Source of the DNA: a virus | IMG/VR virus record: IMGVR_UViG_3300032308_000779 | Coordinates: 1-24,287 of that record | DNA length: 24,287 bases | Reading direction: 5' to 3' (one strand) | Shown here: positions 6,610 to 13,122 of the stretch, in pieces | Layout of the letters: every line of letters starts with the position of its first letter | How positions within the stretch are numbered: position 1 is the stretch's first letter | Notes under the pieces: model-generated | The model's input: only the letters and a program-made list of their open reading frames with translations | Databases searched by the model: none | What the model was told of the DNA's origin: nothing | Made by a program: the position numbers and the translations under genes

Positions 6610-7125
6610 TTACATTCTCATAAAATCATCATTCCAGTTAAAAGCTTCTTTTACACAGTTTTCTGTAAGGCCTTTATAAACTAGATTTAGATTTTTTTCT
6701 TTTATAGCAATTAATGCTAAAGCATCATCTTTATGTAATGCTTCTAACATTTGTATATAAAGAGTTTCTTTTTTTACTTTTGGTATATTACTTCCGCCTT
6801 TGATAAAAAGGTAAAGTTTTCTTGATTCATCTAATAAAGATGTATGATCTGTTCCAGCTGGTGCCTCGTTAGCTATGTAAGGAGGTGTTCCTTCTGGTAA
6901 ATCCCAAATAATTTTAGGATCAAAAGCAGCTTTTAATAACTGTCTTAAACCTTGACTGTCGTATTTTCTTAATACTTCAATTTTTTTGGGTTTATCTTTT
7001 GCGTTATTTACTTGCGTAAATATTTCGTGAGCTATTGGTCTAGAATTTGTGGCCGTACGAGCCGTAGCGTCTAAACCTTTTTTACTCATTAAACTAGGAT
7101 GACTAGTTTGTTGTGTTTCTGCCAT
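6610..7125 (-). CDS. DUF6433-like conserved phage protein
   Basis: A 171-residue protein that I recognise as a type common in T4-like cyanophages and pelagiphages, probably the family called DUF6433. The conserved block is LRKYDSQGLRQLLKAAFDPK (52-71) followed by WDLPEGTPPY and NEAPAGTDH. The C-terminal half is helical (TLYIQMLEALHKDDALALIA). The function is not known. It follows the exonuclease gene after 25 bases that contain a 14-base palindrome next to its GGAG site. The family name is from memory of the pattern and should be confirmed. Confidence 0.8.
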   Translation of the reverse strand: MAETQQTSHPSLMSKKGLDATARTATNSRPIAHEIFTQVNNAKDKPKKIEVLRKYDSQGLRQLLKAAFDPKIIWDLPEGTPPYIANEAPAGTDHTSLLDESRKLYLFIKGGSNIPKVKKETLYIQMLEALHKDDALALIAIKEKNLNLVYKGLTENCVKEAFNWNDDFMRM

Positions 7126-7138
7126 AATTATTTACTCC

Positions 7139-7152
7139 AATATTCGAATATT
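7139..7152. promoter_or_regulatory. 14-base perfect palindrome before the DUF6433-like gene
   Basis: AATATTCGAATATT is a perfect dyad overlapping the last bases of the exonuclease stop codon. On the minus strand it directly abuts the GGAG ribosome binding site of the gene at 7125. It could be a protein operator or a small RNA hairpin controlling access to the ribosome binding site; chance is also possible in AT-rich sequence. Confidence 0.35.
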
Positions 7153-7996
7153 AAAAATCACCAATGTTACTCATTAACGATTTTAGTTTATGTTCTATAA
7201 AATAAGGTAACAGTTTGGACCTGCTAGGTACTTTATAGTTCTTATAAGTATTTATAATAGTTCTTTCTAGCTCTTCTGGTATGCAAGAAAGGTCTATTAA
7301 TTTCTTATTTCTTTCATAATATTTACTGGTTTCACTGCCAAGAGGTATATTACTAACATTGGCCCATTCTTCAAGTCGCTTCTTATTAATAGGTCTTTGT
7401 TTTTCACCTGTTAAAAAGATATCATCTGGACTTAATATATTAGGAATACCGTCTGATCGGTCTCCTTTTATAATCTGTTCGTGTAAAAAGTTTTTAGCGT
7501 CTATTCCTTCACCAACAAATACCTTTTGTATAGGACTATATTGTTTAACATTTGATTTTGTTTGTAATTGTATAAAATCTTTATCGCCACTTATAATCAT
7601 AATAGGTTCTTTTGTATGCTTCACAAGTATTGCTATAATGTCATCAGCCTCGGCTTTTTCTACATACATCATAACATAAGGAAAGTTTTCTGCAATTTCG
7701 TGTTTAATTTCTGTAATTAAATTAAATATATTATCCCAATCTGTAGCAGAATCTACACGGCCTTTTCTTCTAGCATGTTTATAATTAGGAAATATATCTC
7801 TACGCCAAGGATCACCAGCGTCGGCACATAAAATTATTTTATCGCCATATTCTTTTTTAAATTTTAAATTAAAACCTCTTAACGAATTAATGACCATATG
7901 CCTAATCATTTCTTTATTAGGTATATTTTCAGCTTTACCTCTGGTTTGCGCCATAAGGTTTGATATTAAAACTTGGTTGAGGTCAATTAAAATCAT
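7151..7996 (-). CDS. rnh: T4 RNase H-type 5'-3' exonuclease / flap nuclease
   Basis: A 281-residue member of the FEN/T4 RNase H nuclease family, which removes RNA primers and 5' flaps during lagging-strand synthesis. The acidic two-metal site is visible in order: D5 in MILIDLN, D59 and D62 in CADAGDPWRRD, E113, E116, D118 and D119 in EKAEADDI, D138 and D140 in ISGDKDF, and D179 and D182 in KGDRSDGIPN, the helix-hairpin-helix region. Length is close to T4 RNase H (about 305). It starts with a TAATG overlap on the preceding gene. With the primase at 22281-23285 it forms part of the replication set. Confidence 0.9.
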   Translation of the reverse strand: MILIDLNQVLISNLMAQTRGKAENIPNKEMIRHMVINSLRGFNLKFKKEYGDKIILCADAGDPWRRDIFPNYKHARRKGRVDSATDWDNIFNLITEIKHEIAENFPYVMMYVEKAEADDIIAILVKHTKEPIMIISGDKDFIQLQTKSNVKQYSPIQKVFVGEGIDAKNFLHEQIIKGDRSDGIPNILSPDDIFLTGEKQRPINKKRLEEWANVSNIPLGSETSKYYERNKKLIDLSCIPEELERTIINTYKNYKVPSRSKLLPYFIEHKLKSLMSNIGDF

Positions 7997-8274
7997 TATG
8001 CTTTATGTTCAAATACTACTGTTTCGTCTCCCATTACTTCATTGTAACTGGTAGTTTTAAATATAAAATCTTTACCGTATTCTTTACCTTTTTTACCTTG
8101 TTCATTAGAATATTTTGCTACTGCTTCTACTATATCATAACCAGCATTTAAGCCGCCACCCTCACCATATTCTTCATTTATTTCTTGTGAGTAAGATTCT
8201 CTATCTGTTAATGAATTAATTTTTTTTTCTACTATTAAACTATCTTTAAATTTTCTTTTTACTTCGTATGCCAT
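7996..8274 (-). CDS. Small acidic-patch protein, unknown function
   Basis: A 92-residue soluble protein with a charged N-terminus, a Gly-rich turn (EEYGEGGGLNAGY) and an aromatic/basic C-terminal part (KEYGKDFIFKTTSYNEV). No family is recognised. It has a strong AAGGAG site five bases before the ATG, just downstream of a GC-rich hairpin, so it can be translated independently. It is coupled to the exonuclease gene by TAATG. Confidence 0.7.
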   Translation of the reverse strand: MAYEVKRKFKDSLIVEKKINSLTDRESYSQEINEEYGEGGGLNAGYDIVEAVAKYSNEQGKKGKEYGKDFIFKTTSYNEVMGDETVVFEHKA

Positions 8275-8293
8275 AAATCTCCTTATTATTTAA

Positions 8294-8327
8294 ATAGAGG
8301 CGAGCGTTATATATTTCTCGCCTCTAT
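8294..8327 (-). terminator. GC-rich 11-bp hairpin after the winged-helix gene
   Basis: Arms ATAGAGGCGAG (8294-8304) and CTCGCCTCTAT (8317-8327) are perfectly complementary with a 12-base loop, about nine bases after the stop of the gene at 8337. It is the most GC-rich spot in the area. On the minus strand a short TTTAAAT follows, so it could be a leaky terminator or a processing or stability hairpin ahead of the next ribosome binding site. Confidence 0.6.
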
Positions 8328-8336
8328 CAACACTAA

Positions 8337-8627
8337 TTAAGCGTTATAAGAGTATAACTCTTTTCCATATAGTTTTTTGATACCAGCAGCAATAATTGCT
8401 TTAGATGGTGTTCCTAATCTATATGAAGTACCTTTAGAAGTTTTATTGATATAAATCATATTTCCTTCTAATCTTAATTTGTCAATCATAGCTCTTGGAG
8501 ATACTAGATCAAATCTGTCTCTCAAAGTTTTCCATGACACTGGTTTCCCAGACGACAATAGGTTAAGTACTTTTTGTGTTTTTGAAGCATTACCACGTGT
8601 AAATGCTCTTTTTAATGTTTTAAACAT
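8337..8627 (-). CDS. Winged-helix-like DNA-binding protein
   Basis: The start is set at 8627 (MFKTLKRAF), where AAGGAG lies eight bases upstream; an earlier ATG (8648) lacks a site. The 96-residue product has a basic N-terminus, a helix (KTQKVLNLLSSG), then a helix-turn-helix (VSWKTLRDRFDLVSPRAMID, about 30-49) and a small wing (GNMIYINKTSKGTSYRLG), ending in a helix AIIAAGIKKLYG. The pattern is like small DNA-binding proteins of T4-like cyanophages. A strong ribosome binding site and a downstream hairpin suggest high expression. A regulator or genome-binding role is inference. Confidence 0.75.
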   Translation of the reverse strand: MFKTLKRAFTRGNASKTQKVLNLLSSGKPVSWKTLRDRFDLVSPRAMIDKLRLEGNMIYINKTSKGTSYRLGTPSKAIIAAGIKKLYGKELYSYNA

Positions 8628-8715
8628 TATATTTTCTCCTTGTTTCAATTGCTATTTTACAACCTGCAAAGGCGATTCCATTAGGAATTTCTATAAAACT
8701 ATTTTTCCCAATCAT
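8620..8715 (-). CDS. Possible 31-residue microprotein
   Basis: An open frame of 31 codons encodes MIGKNSFIEIPNGIAFAGCK followed by a basic tail. It fills the gap between two genes, overlapping the upstream gene by 17 bases and the winged-helix start by 8. The sequence looks protein-like (IEIPNG, AGCKIA), but there is no ribosome binding site and no independent support, so this is tentative. The region could instead be a leader for the winged-helix gene. Confidence 0.4.
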   Translation of the reverse strand: MIGKNSFIEIPNGIAFAGCKIAIETRRKYNV

Positions 8716-9181
8716 CTGGTGTTTCAAAATCTGGTTCAAAATCTGTCCAACCATCATTGGTTCGTTTAATTTCGTCTTTTATATCTTTACTAAAAGGTTT
8801 GTGTGGTTTGTGTTTTTCTTCAGGTAACACTTTATTATAATCAATAATAACTTGTGGGCCAAATCTTGTCATTTTAACATCAGTAATTTTATCGGCTAAT
8901 CTTTGTGCTGGATGATTAACATCAAAGTCTCTATATATCATACCTCTCATAATATCTACCAATAAACCTAAATCTTTTGTAAATTCTGGTTTTTCTGTTA
9001 ACATGGCCATTTGTACAAATTTTCTTAAAATTAACATGGCAATTTCGTCAACATTTCCCTCTACAAATTCTTTTGTATTTTCTAGTCTGATTCTTTCTGT
9101 TGCTTTTGGGTCTTGTTTAGCTGTTTGTTTATTAACAATCCTATCTGTTGGAAATAAAATTACTTTATCTTTATCACTCAT
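8699..9181 (-). CDS. Conserved-looking phage protein, unknown function
   Basis: The start is placed at 9181 (MSDKDKVILFPTDRI), which overlaps the glutaredoxin stop by 8 bases; an ATG at 9199 would overlap by 26. The 160-residue product has a basic N-terminal region, a helical middle (NVDEIAMLILRKFVQMAM) and an acidic, Trp-containing C-terminus (DGWTDFEPDFETPDDWEK). It resembles, by eye, proteins found in T4-like cyanophages whose function is not known. Confidence 0.7.
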   Translation of the reverse strand: MSDKDKVILFPTDRIVNKQTAKQDPKATERIRLENTKEFVEGNVDEIAMLILRKFVQMAMLTEKPEFTKDLGLLVDIMRGMIYRDFDVNHPAQRLADKITDVKMTRFGPQVIIDYNKVLPEEKHKPHKPFSKDIKDEIKRTNDGWTDFEPDFETPDDWEK

Positions 9182-9452
9182 TAATAATTTTACCTTCAAA
9201 ATTAACTAAACCCTTATCGTGTAAATATTCAACTAATTGATTATAACCACCTATAAGTTCTCCATTAATTTTAATCTGTGGCATTGATCTAACATTTTTA
9301 CCTATATCTTCAAATAATGCTTCTGTTGAAGTAAAATCTTCAAATTTCTTTTCTACGTAATTAAGGCCAAGGTTATTTAATAACAACTTAGCCTTAACAC
9401 AATATCCGCAATTATTTTTTGAGTATATTAAAATGCTAGATATATCACTCAT
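9174..9452 (-). CDS. Glutaredoxin
   Basis: A 92-residue glutaredoxin with the redox motif C15-G-Y-C18 after the first strand (SILIYSKNN), the cis-proline in RSMPQI (P58) and the GGY glutathione-binding turn (68-70). It would act in the host cytoplasm to keep a reductase partner in the thiol form. The likely client is the phage ribonucleotide reductase at 19978-22284, whose C-terminal Cys pair needs such a donor. It forms a TAATG overlap with the lipoprotein gene upstream. Confidence 0.92.
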   Translation of the reverse strand: MSDISSILIYSKNNCGYCVKAKLLLNNLGLNYVEKKFEDFTSTEALFEDIGKNVRSMPQIKINGELIGGYNQLVEYLHDKGLVNFEGKIINE

Positions 9453-10075
9453 TAGTTAGCCTTGTTTTCAACGTTCTTAACTGTTTCTTTAAACGCTTGA
9501 TCAGCCTTTTCTTTTAGTTTATAAGAGTTCGCTACTTCTTCAATATTGTAGTGATACATCTTATTATATTCGCCTAAAGGCAGTTTTAAACCAACCCATG
9601 CTCTATAGTAACCTTGATTTGTTGCTGTTACTTCTTGAGCAAATACTTCATAACCTCTTACAGGTGTATTTTGTATTACGTTCACTAAAGTTGATTCAAC
9701 TTGTGATACTACAGTTTTAGTTTCTGATTTACCTAATTCAGTTATAAACTGTTTAGATTGTTTGTTCATCTCACCTTTTATAACATCAGCGATATCCGCT
9801 TTTGCTAACATTCTAGCTTTTTCAATTGCAAGGTTTAAATCAGGCGATACAGCAGTACCTGCACCAAATAAACATAATTTGTCTGTGCCTTTTGACTCTA
9901 TAGAGTTAAGATTACAAACTTCTTTTTGTTTTATTTGATTCATGTACCAAGCAGGAACAACGTCTAACGTTTTTTCTTTTTCTGCTTTAATTTCATAGGT
10001 TTGATTTAAACCAGTATTAGCACATGCTCCCATTAGCATGCCTAATATTACTATCATTATTGTTCTTATCATCAT
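9452..10075 (-). CDS. LPP20-like lipoprotein
   Basis: A 207-residue lipoprotein precursor: a hydrophobic signal (TIMIVILGMLMGAC) with acylated Cys at residue 18. The mature part includes a stretch like the LPP20 family (FGAGTAVSPDLNLAIEKARM, about 70-89, then a helical region and YYRAWVGLKLP). LPP20-type proteins are bacterial envelope lipoproteins, so this is unusual in a T4-like phage. There are two Met codons at the start; the GGAG site fits either. A consensus promoter lies just upstream (10098-10126). It may be placed in the host envelope during infection, for example to block superinfection; that is inference. Confidence 0.75.
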   Translation of the reverse strand: MMIRTIMIVILGMLMGACANTGLNQTYEIKAEKEKTLDVVPAWYMNQIKQKEVCNLNSIESKGTDKLCLFGAGTAVSPDLNLAIEKARMLAKADIADVIKGEMNKQSKQFITELGKSETKTVVSQVESTLVNVIQNTPVRGYEVFAQEVTATNQGYYRAWVGLKLPLGEYNKMYHYNIEEVANSYKLKEKADQAFKETVKNVENKAN

Positions 10076-10076
10076 A

Positions 10077-10217
10077 TTATTTCACACTCCTTTGTACATC
10101 ATATACTATTTCTTGTGTTTTGTCAAGTCCTTTTCTAAGTGTATTAAAAAGTTCATTAACTGACACATTAAATACTAACATGTATAAGAGTGTAGCGATT
10201 ATAATGTTTTTAAACAT
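10077..10217 (-). CDS. 46-residue small membrane protein
   Basis: It encodes MFKNIIIATLLYMLVFNVSV, a signal-like or membrane segment, followed by an amphipathic helix (NELFNTLRKGLDKTQEIVYD). It starts with a TAATG overlap on the upstream gene and ends one base before the lipoprotein ATG. The last third also contains the promoter at 10098-10126 and the lipoprotein's ribosome binding site, so coding and regulatory functions overlap. No family is recognised. Confidence 0.6.
   Translation of the reverse strand: MFKNIIIATLLYMLVFNVSVNELFNTLRKGLDKTQEIVYDVQRSVK
10098..10126 (-). promoter_or_regulatory. Sigma70 promoter for the LPP20-like lipoprotein
   Basis: Minus-strand -35 TTGACA (10121-10126) and -10 TATGAT (10098-10103) have a 17-base spacer. 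It lies within the end of the 46-codon gene and gives a leader of about 15 bases containing AAAGGAG before the lipoprotein ATG. Confidence 0.65.
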
Positions 10218-10855
10218 TATTGCACTCTCCATTCACCGTTCTTGTTTAGGCACGTCTTTCCGAACGATTTAAAGGCGTGATCTGGTCTACTATAATATCG
10301 GCAATATTCAGGAGCCGATACATCTCTATAATAGAATTGTGCAAATAATTCCCAATAGCTAGGTGTAATTAAACCCTTTCTACCGTCAGCACACTCCAAA
10401 ATTTCTTTTTTAACAACACTTTCTCCTTCTTGTGTAATTTTTATAGATACATAACAGTTTTGATTAGCACTTTCTTTTGGTGTTATAGTTCTACTTAATT
10501 CGTATGTATGTTTATTATTTAAATTATCTATATCTTTAATTACCTTTTGATATAAAGCATTATCGTGTTGTTTTTCTTCTTCGGACATTTCTACTTTAGG
10601 CATAACAAAAGTTTCATTTGCTTTCACCTTTGAAATACCAATATGTAAAACAAAATACATTAAAAATATTACTAAAAAATATTTTCGTAAATTAGGTACT
10701 ACTCTTTTCAATCTCCAAGAATATATCATTTGTTTTTTAGGAAATATCAATTTAATACCATTAAAAATATCATTAAGTATAAAGATAGTTGTATCTTTAA
10801 GTTCTATAAAGAATGGTTTTAAAAATTCTGGTAATTTTTTTAAGTTACTACTCAT
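10217..10855 (-). CDS. Membrane-anchored periplasmic protein with surface-antigen-like C-terminus
   Basis: A 212-residue protein with a cytoplasmic basic N-terminus, one hydrophobic segment (about 58-75, KYFLVIFLMYFVLHIGI) and a periplasmic domain. The final part (APEYCRYYSRP and KTCLNKNGEWRVQ) follows the pattern of the C-terminal domain of the 17 kDa surface antigens of alphaproteobacteria (Cys...TAC-QPDG-W). Four Cys in the periplasmic part could form disulfides. It overlaps the 33-codon gene upstream (ATGA) and the 46-codon gene downstream (TAATG). Resemblance is by eye only. Confidence 0.65.
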   Translation of the reverse strand: MSSNLKKLPEFLKPFFIELKDTTIFILNDIFNGIKLIFPKKQMIYSWRLKRVVPNLRKYFLVIFLMYFVLHIGISKVKANETFVMPKVEMSEEEKQHDNALYQKVIKDIDNLNNKHTYELSRTITPKESANQNCYVSIKITQEGESVVKKEILECADGRKGLITPSYWELFAQFYYRDVSAPEYCRYYSRPDHAFKSFGKTCLNKNGEWRVQ

Positions 10856-10953
10856 TTAAATATTACTATTAACATTAAAATTAATATAAAATATAAGCAT
10901 AAGCCTACACATAATGATTCTAATTGTTTTTTTTCTCTAGGATTTAATCCCAT
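10852..10953 (-). CDS. 33-residue single-pass membrane microprotein
   Basis: It encodes MGLNPREKKQLESLC, a short charged head, followed by an almost uninterrupted hydrophobic helix to the C-terminus (VGLCLYFILILMLIVIF). Both junctions are coupled: TAATG with the upstream gene and ATGA with the downstream gene. This makes a real tail-anchored microprotein likely. Function is unknown. Confidence 0.65.
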   Translation of the reverse strand: MGLNPREKKQLESLCVGLCLYFILILMLIVIFK

Positions 10954-11162
10954 TATTCTGATCCATATTTTATTATGTTTTGTGACCAATCTTTATCAAA
11001 GGCATCATATTGATTATAAATTAATGGTTCTTTGTTTTCAAGTTTTTCTAAAGTATCTCTTAGTTCATAAAGTTCATTCTCCAAACTTCTTAGAGGACTA
11101 AACTCCAATTCTTCTATTATAACTTTTTCTCTTGCTTTTAATAATTTAATTTGTTCTTCCAT
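10953..11162 (-). CDS. 69-residue coiled-coil protein
   Basis: A short acidic protein, with heptad-like Leu/Ile spacing over residues 3-45 (EEQIKLLKAREKVIIEEL and LENELYELRDTLEKLE), so probably a dimeric coiled coil. The C-terminal 20 residues are aromatic and acidic. It overlaps the end of the surface-antigen-like gene by 17 bases, and its ATG follows AGAGA. No family is recognised. Confidence 0.65.
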   Translation of the reverse strand: MEEQIKLLKAREKVIIEELEFSPLRSLENELYELRDTLEKLENKEPLIYNQYDAFDKDWSQNIIKYGSE

Positions 11163-11637
11163 AATTATCTCTTTCTACCCACCTTCCATCCGGTTGTTGA
11201 CAAGCAGTACCGAACATTACTTTTCTATTAATACCGCCTATACCAATTAATGGCCATTGGCTTGTTATATCAATTGTTGATTCGTAATCTTTACACTTCA
11301 TGGGGCCCTCCATGTAAGTTGAATATGTTTTTACACTACCTGAATTATTAGTGGCTTCATTATGCCAATTTGTGTATGATGAAGATGAACCTCTATTTAA
11401 ATGATCAACAAATACAGCATTATGAACATCATAATCTGAACCATACATAATGTCAGCACCTACAATAGCGCCACCTACTGCACATGTAGCAGCTACAATT
11501 GGATTATCTGTAAATTGTAAACATGCAGCTGTGGTCGTTGTAGCACCTAAAAAAGCACCAGCGTGAGAACGATTATTCGCACACTGGTTAACTAACAACA
11601 AGATCGCAAGTAAACTAAATATTCGCAAGTTTTTCAT
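11146..11637 (-). CDS. 17 kDa surface-antigen-like lipoprotein
   Basis: A 163-residue exported protein. A signal (LRIFSLLAILLLVNQC) ends in a Cys at residue 19; Gln before the Cys is atypical for a lipobox, so lipidation is probable, not certain. A Gly/Ala-rich helical segment follows (ATCAVGGAIVGADIM), as in the glycine-zipper part of Rickettsia-type 17 kDa antigens. The C-terminus has KCKDYESTIDI and FGTACQQPDGRW, a close match to the end of that family. It therefore looks like a host-type outer-membrane lipoprotein captured by the phage (inference). Confidence 0.75.
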   Translation of the reverse strand: MKNLRIFSLLAILLLVNQCANNRSHAGAFLGATTTTAACLQFTDNPIVAATCAVGGAIVGADIMYGSDYDVHNAVFVDHLNRGSSSSYTNWHNEATNNSGSVKTYSTYMEGPMKCKDYESTIDITSQWPLIGIGGINRKVMFGTACQQPDGRWVERDNYGRTN

Positions 11638-11944
11638 TTTCTAATTCAGCTTCTTCTTCCCACATTTTTTGGTCATAAGTTTTACCAAATACTGACAAAT
11701 AAAAGTAATCTCTAGGATTTTCGCTTTCATAAGCTTTTAACAATTCTTCAAAATTAATATCTAAATTGTCATAAGTTCTAGGGTTAACAGATTTGTTTTT
11801 TATATGGTCTTTAAAGAATTGAATACGATTTGTGTAAATATCAGTTTCTTTATCTTCTAATTTTTTTCTTGTGGACAAAGCAACATCTTTTGCTTTGGCG
11901 TCTTTAAACTCTTTGAACAGAGTGTCTTTATCATAAGTTATCAT
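11615..11944 (-). CDS. Unknown 109-residue protein, first in its operon
   Basis: A soluble, highly charged, mostly helical protein (for example LFKEFKDAKAKDVALSTRKK) with an acidic C-terminus (MWEEEAELENEK). No motif or family is recognised. It is the first gene after the promoter at 11974-12002 and overlaps the lipoprotein gene downstream by 23 bases. Confidence 0.65.
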   Translation of the reverse strand: MITYDKDTLFKEFKDAKAKDVALSTRKKLEDKETDIYTNRIQFFKDHIKNKSVNPRTYDNLDINFEELLKAYESENPRDYFYLSVFGKTYDQKMWEEEAELENEKLANI

Positions 11945-11973
11945 AATATATACTTCAGTTAGTTTATTCTATT

Positions 11974-12002
11974 AAGGTAATACTTTTTTGTCTTAATTGC
12001 AA
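11974..12002 (-). promoter_or_regulatory. Sigma70-like promoter with ACTTATTTCTTT box
   Basis: Minus-strand -35 TTGCAA (11997-12002) and -10 TACCTT (11974-11979) have a 17-base spacer. The ACTTATTTCTTT box (12013-12024) is 10 bases upstream of the -35. The -10, the spacer and the distance to the ATG closely match the promoter at 6495-6523. Confidence 0.55.
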
Positions 12003-12025
12003 GCCTAAAGTCAAAGAAATAAGTA

Positions 12026-12057
12026 TTTAAAAACAATGACTTCAAGTTATTGATTTA
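12026..12057. repeat. 32-base repeat, copy 2
   Basis: It matches the reverse complement of 6551-6582 at 30 of 32 positions; the two differences are adjacent. On the minus strand its palindromic core is followed by five T residues, so this copy could also work as a weak terminator for the gene ending at 12063. Confidence 0.75.
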
Positions 12058-12062
12058 TATAG

Positions 12063-12158
12063 CTATTTAAAATATGACTCAATAACGTCATTTACCACAT
12101 GTTCGTATTTCCAGCCAGCCCATATACCTATAATTAAGCCTAAAAAGAACCAAATCAT
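12063..12158 (-). CDS. 31-residue single-pass membrane microprotein
   Basis: It encodes MIWFFLGLIIGIWAGWKYEH and a short acidic tail. The first 16 residues form a membrane helix. Its ATG overlaps the preceding stop as ATGA, which supports translation. It is the last gene of its operon, ending just before the repeat at 12026-12057. Function is unknown. Confidence 0.6.
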   Translation of the reverse strand: MIWFFLGLIIGIWAGWKYEHVVNDVIESYFK

Positions 12159-12304
12159 TTTTTACTTTTCTTTTTAATTATTGATTGTCCATCTTCATCT
12201 TTATACAAAGTATAAAAACCTGTTTTATCTGAATAATAACCATCTATGGTTTTTTTACCTTTTCTTTTTTTATCTACGTCTTTAAATAAGTCTTTATTTG
12301 TCAT
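12155..12304 (-). CDS. 49-residue Lys-rich microprotein
   Basis: It encodes MTNKDLFKDVDKKRKGKKTI, then DGYYSDKTGFYTLYKDEDGQ and a Lys-rich tail. It is highly basic overall with a central aromatic strand-like part. It is coupled on both sides: TAATG with the upstream gene and ATGA with the membrane microprotein downstream. No family is recognised. Confidence 0.65.
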   Translation of the reverse strand: MTNKDLFKDVDKKRKGKKTIDGYYSDKTGFYTLYKDEDGQSIIKKKSKK

Positions 12305-12603
12305 TATATCTTTCTACCCATTGTTTTAAAATCACTACTATCTACAACTTGATATGCTCCTTTATTATAGGCAATACCAATTGTTTTACCAGCTGGCAAC
12401 TTTGTAGCATAAGTTCTTTTATATGTATCGCCAACTATTCTATCACTTGTCGGTATAGAATCTTTTGTTTTGTAATCAGGTATATCAAAGCCTTTATGAT
12501 TATTGATTACTTTACCTTTATTATTTAATTTTAAACCTAATGACTTTAACCATTTCCGATATTGAGTTAAGGCCAATTCTAATCTTTGTTTATTTGTTAA
12601 CAT
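12304..12603 (-). CDS. Conserved-looking small phage protein, unknown function
   Basis: The start is placed at 12603 (MLTNKQRLELALTQYRKWL), because the frame upstream of it overlaps the newly seen 57-codon gene. The 99-residue product has a helical N-terminus, then STSDRIVGD-like and YKRTYATKLPAGKTIGIAYN segments that look conserved in T4-like marine phages. The C-terminus is basic. Function is unknown. Confidence 0.65.
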   Translation of the reverse strand: MLTNKQRLELALTQYRKWLKSLGLKLNNKGKVINNHKGFDIPDYKTKDSIPTSDRIVGDTYKRTYATKLPAGKTIGIAYNKGAYQVVDSSDFKTMGRKI

Positions 12604-12763
12604 TTTTATTATTTGCGTGTCTGCCAAATGATTTATTATCAGCAACTGATACTTTTCTCATTCTATTGGGGTTTAAACCATTAACTTCTAATACTGTAGT
12701 TATGGTGTTAGTATTGGTATCTAATATAGATCCTTTTTTAATTTTAAAAGTTCTATCACACAT
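12590..12763 (-). CDS. 57-residue basic microprotein
   Basis: It encodes MCDRTFKIKKGSILDTNTNT, then ITTVLEVNGLNPNRMRKVSV and a basic, Asn-rich tail. The pattern suggests a small beta-sheet domain. It begins one base after the stop of the gene at 12765 and overlaps the next start by 14 bases. No family is recognised. Confidence 0.6.
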   Translation of the reverse strand: MCDRTFKIKKGSILDTNTNTITTVLEVNGLNPNRMRKVSVADNKSFGRHANNKNVNK

Positions 12764-12764
12764 A

Positions 12765-12956
12765 TTATTTACCGTATTTGCTTTCGTTTTCTAATTGTAA
12801 CATTACATCAATATCTGACTCTGCTTTATCAACATCTTCTTGTAGTGTATCTCTAAATTTGACCAATGTTTTTCTGGCTGTGTCTATATCTTCAGTATCT
12901 ATAGCATTTATAATTTGGTTAAGTATATCTATTTGTATTAGTTCAATGTTTGTCAT
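12765..12956 (-). CDS. 63-residue acidic helical protein
   Basis: A short acidic protein (MTNIELIQIDILNQIINAID, then DTARKTLVKFRDTLQEDV) that is probably a helical hairpin. The ATG has a strong AGGAGA site. A TTGACA-18-TATAAT promoter lies about 167 bases upstream of the start, within or before the preceding microprotein gene. No family is recognised. Confidence 0.6.
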   Translation of the reverse strand: MTNIELIQIDILNQIINAIDTEDIDTARKTLVKFRDTLQEDVDKAESDIDVMLQLENESKYGK

Positions 12957-12972
12957 TATATATCTCCTGTTG

Positions 12973-13122
12973 TTAATAATTTTTCAATGTTCTTTTCATA
13001 CCATTAATATTTTTAATCATTCTGGTACAAGTTTTTTTCATACTGTTTAATATAAAAATACATTGTATCATACTCATTAAAAAAATTGCAAAAAAGAAAC
13101 CAAATAAAAAAGTTGATATCAT
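12973..13122 (-). CDS. 49-residue membrane microprotein
   Basis: It encodes MISTFLFGFFFAIFLMSMIQ, a strongly hydrophobic segment continuing to residue 26, then a Lys/Arg-rich helix (MKKTCTRMIKNINGMKRTL). The positive tail suggests that the C-terminus is cytoplasmic. AAGGAG lies seven bases before the ATG and the gene begins one base after the preceding stop. Function is unknown. Confidence 0.65.
   Translation of the reverse strand: MISTFLFGFFFAIFLMSMIQCIFILNSMKKTCTRMIKNINGMKRTLKNY

Larger units (their letters stand above)
11945..12062. other. Intergenic control region with promoter, box and repeat
   Basis: No reading frame is seen here. On the minus strand it holds, in order, a late-promoter-like TATAAATC (12052-12059), repeat copy 2 (12026-12057), the ACTTATTTCTTT box (12013-12024) and a sigma70-like promoter (11974-12002). 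Confidence 0.65.

Noticed and set aside
7359-7679. 106-codon open frame on the plus strand
   Set aside because: It runs opposite the exonuclease active-site region, which is the real gene.
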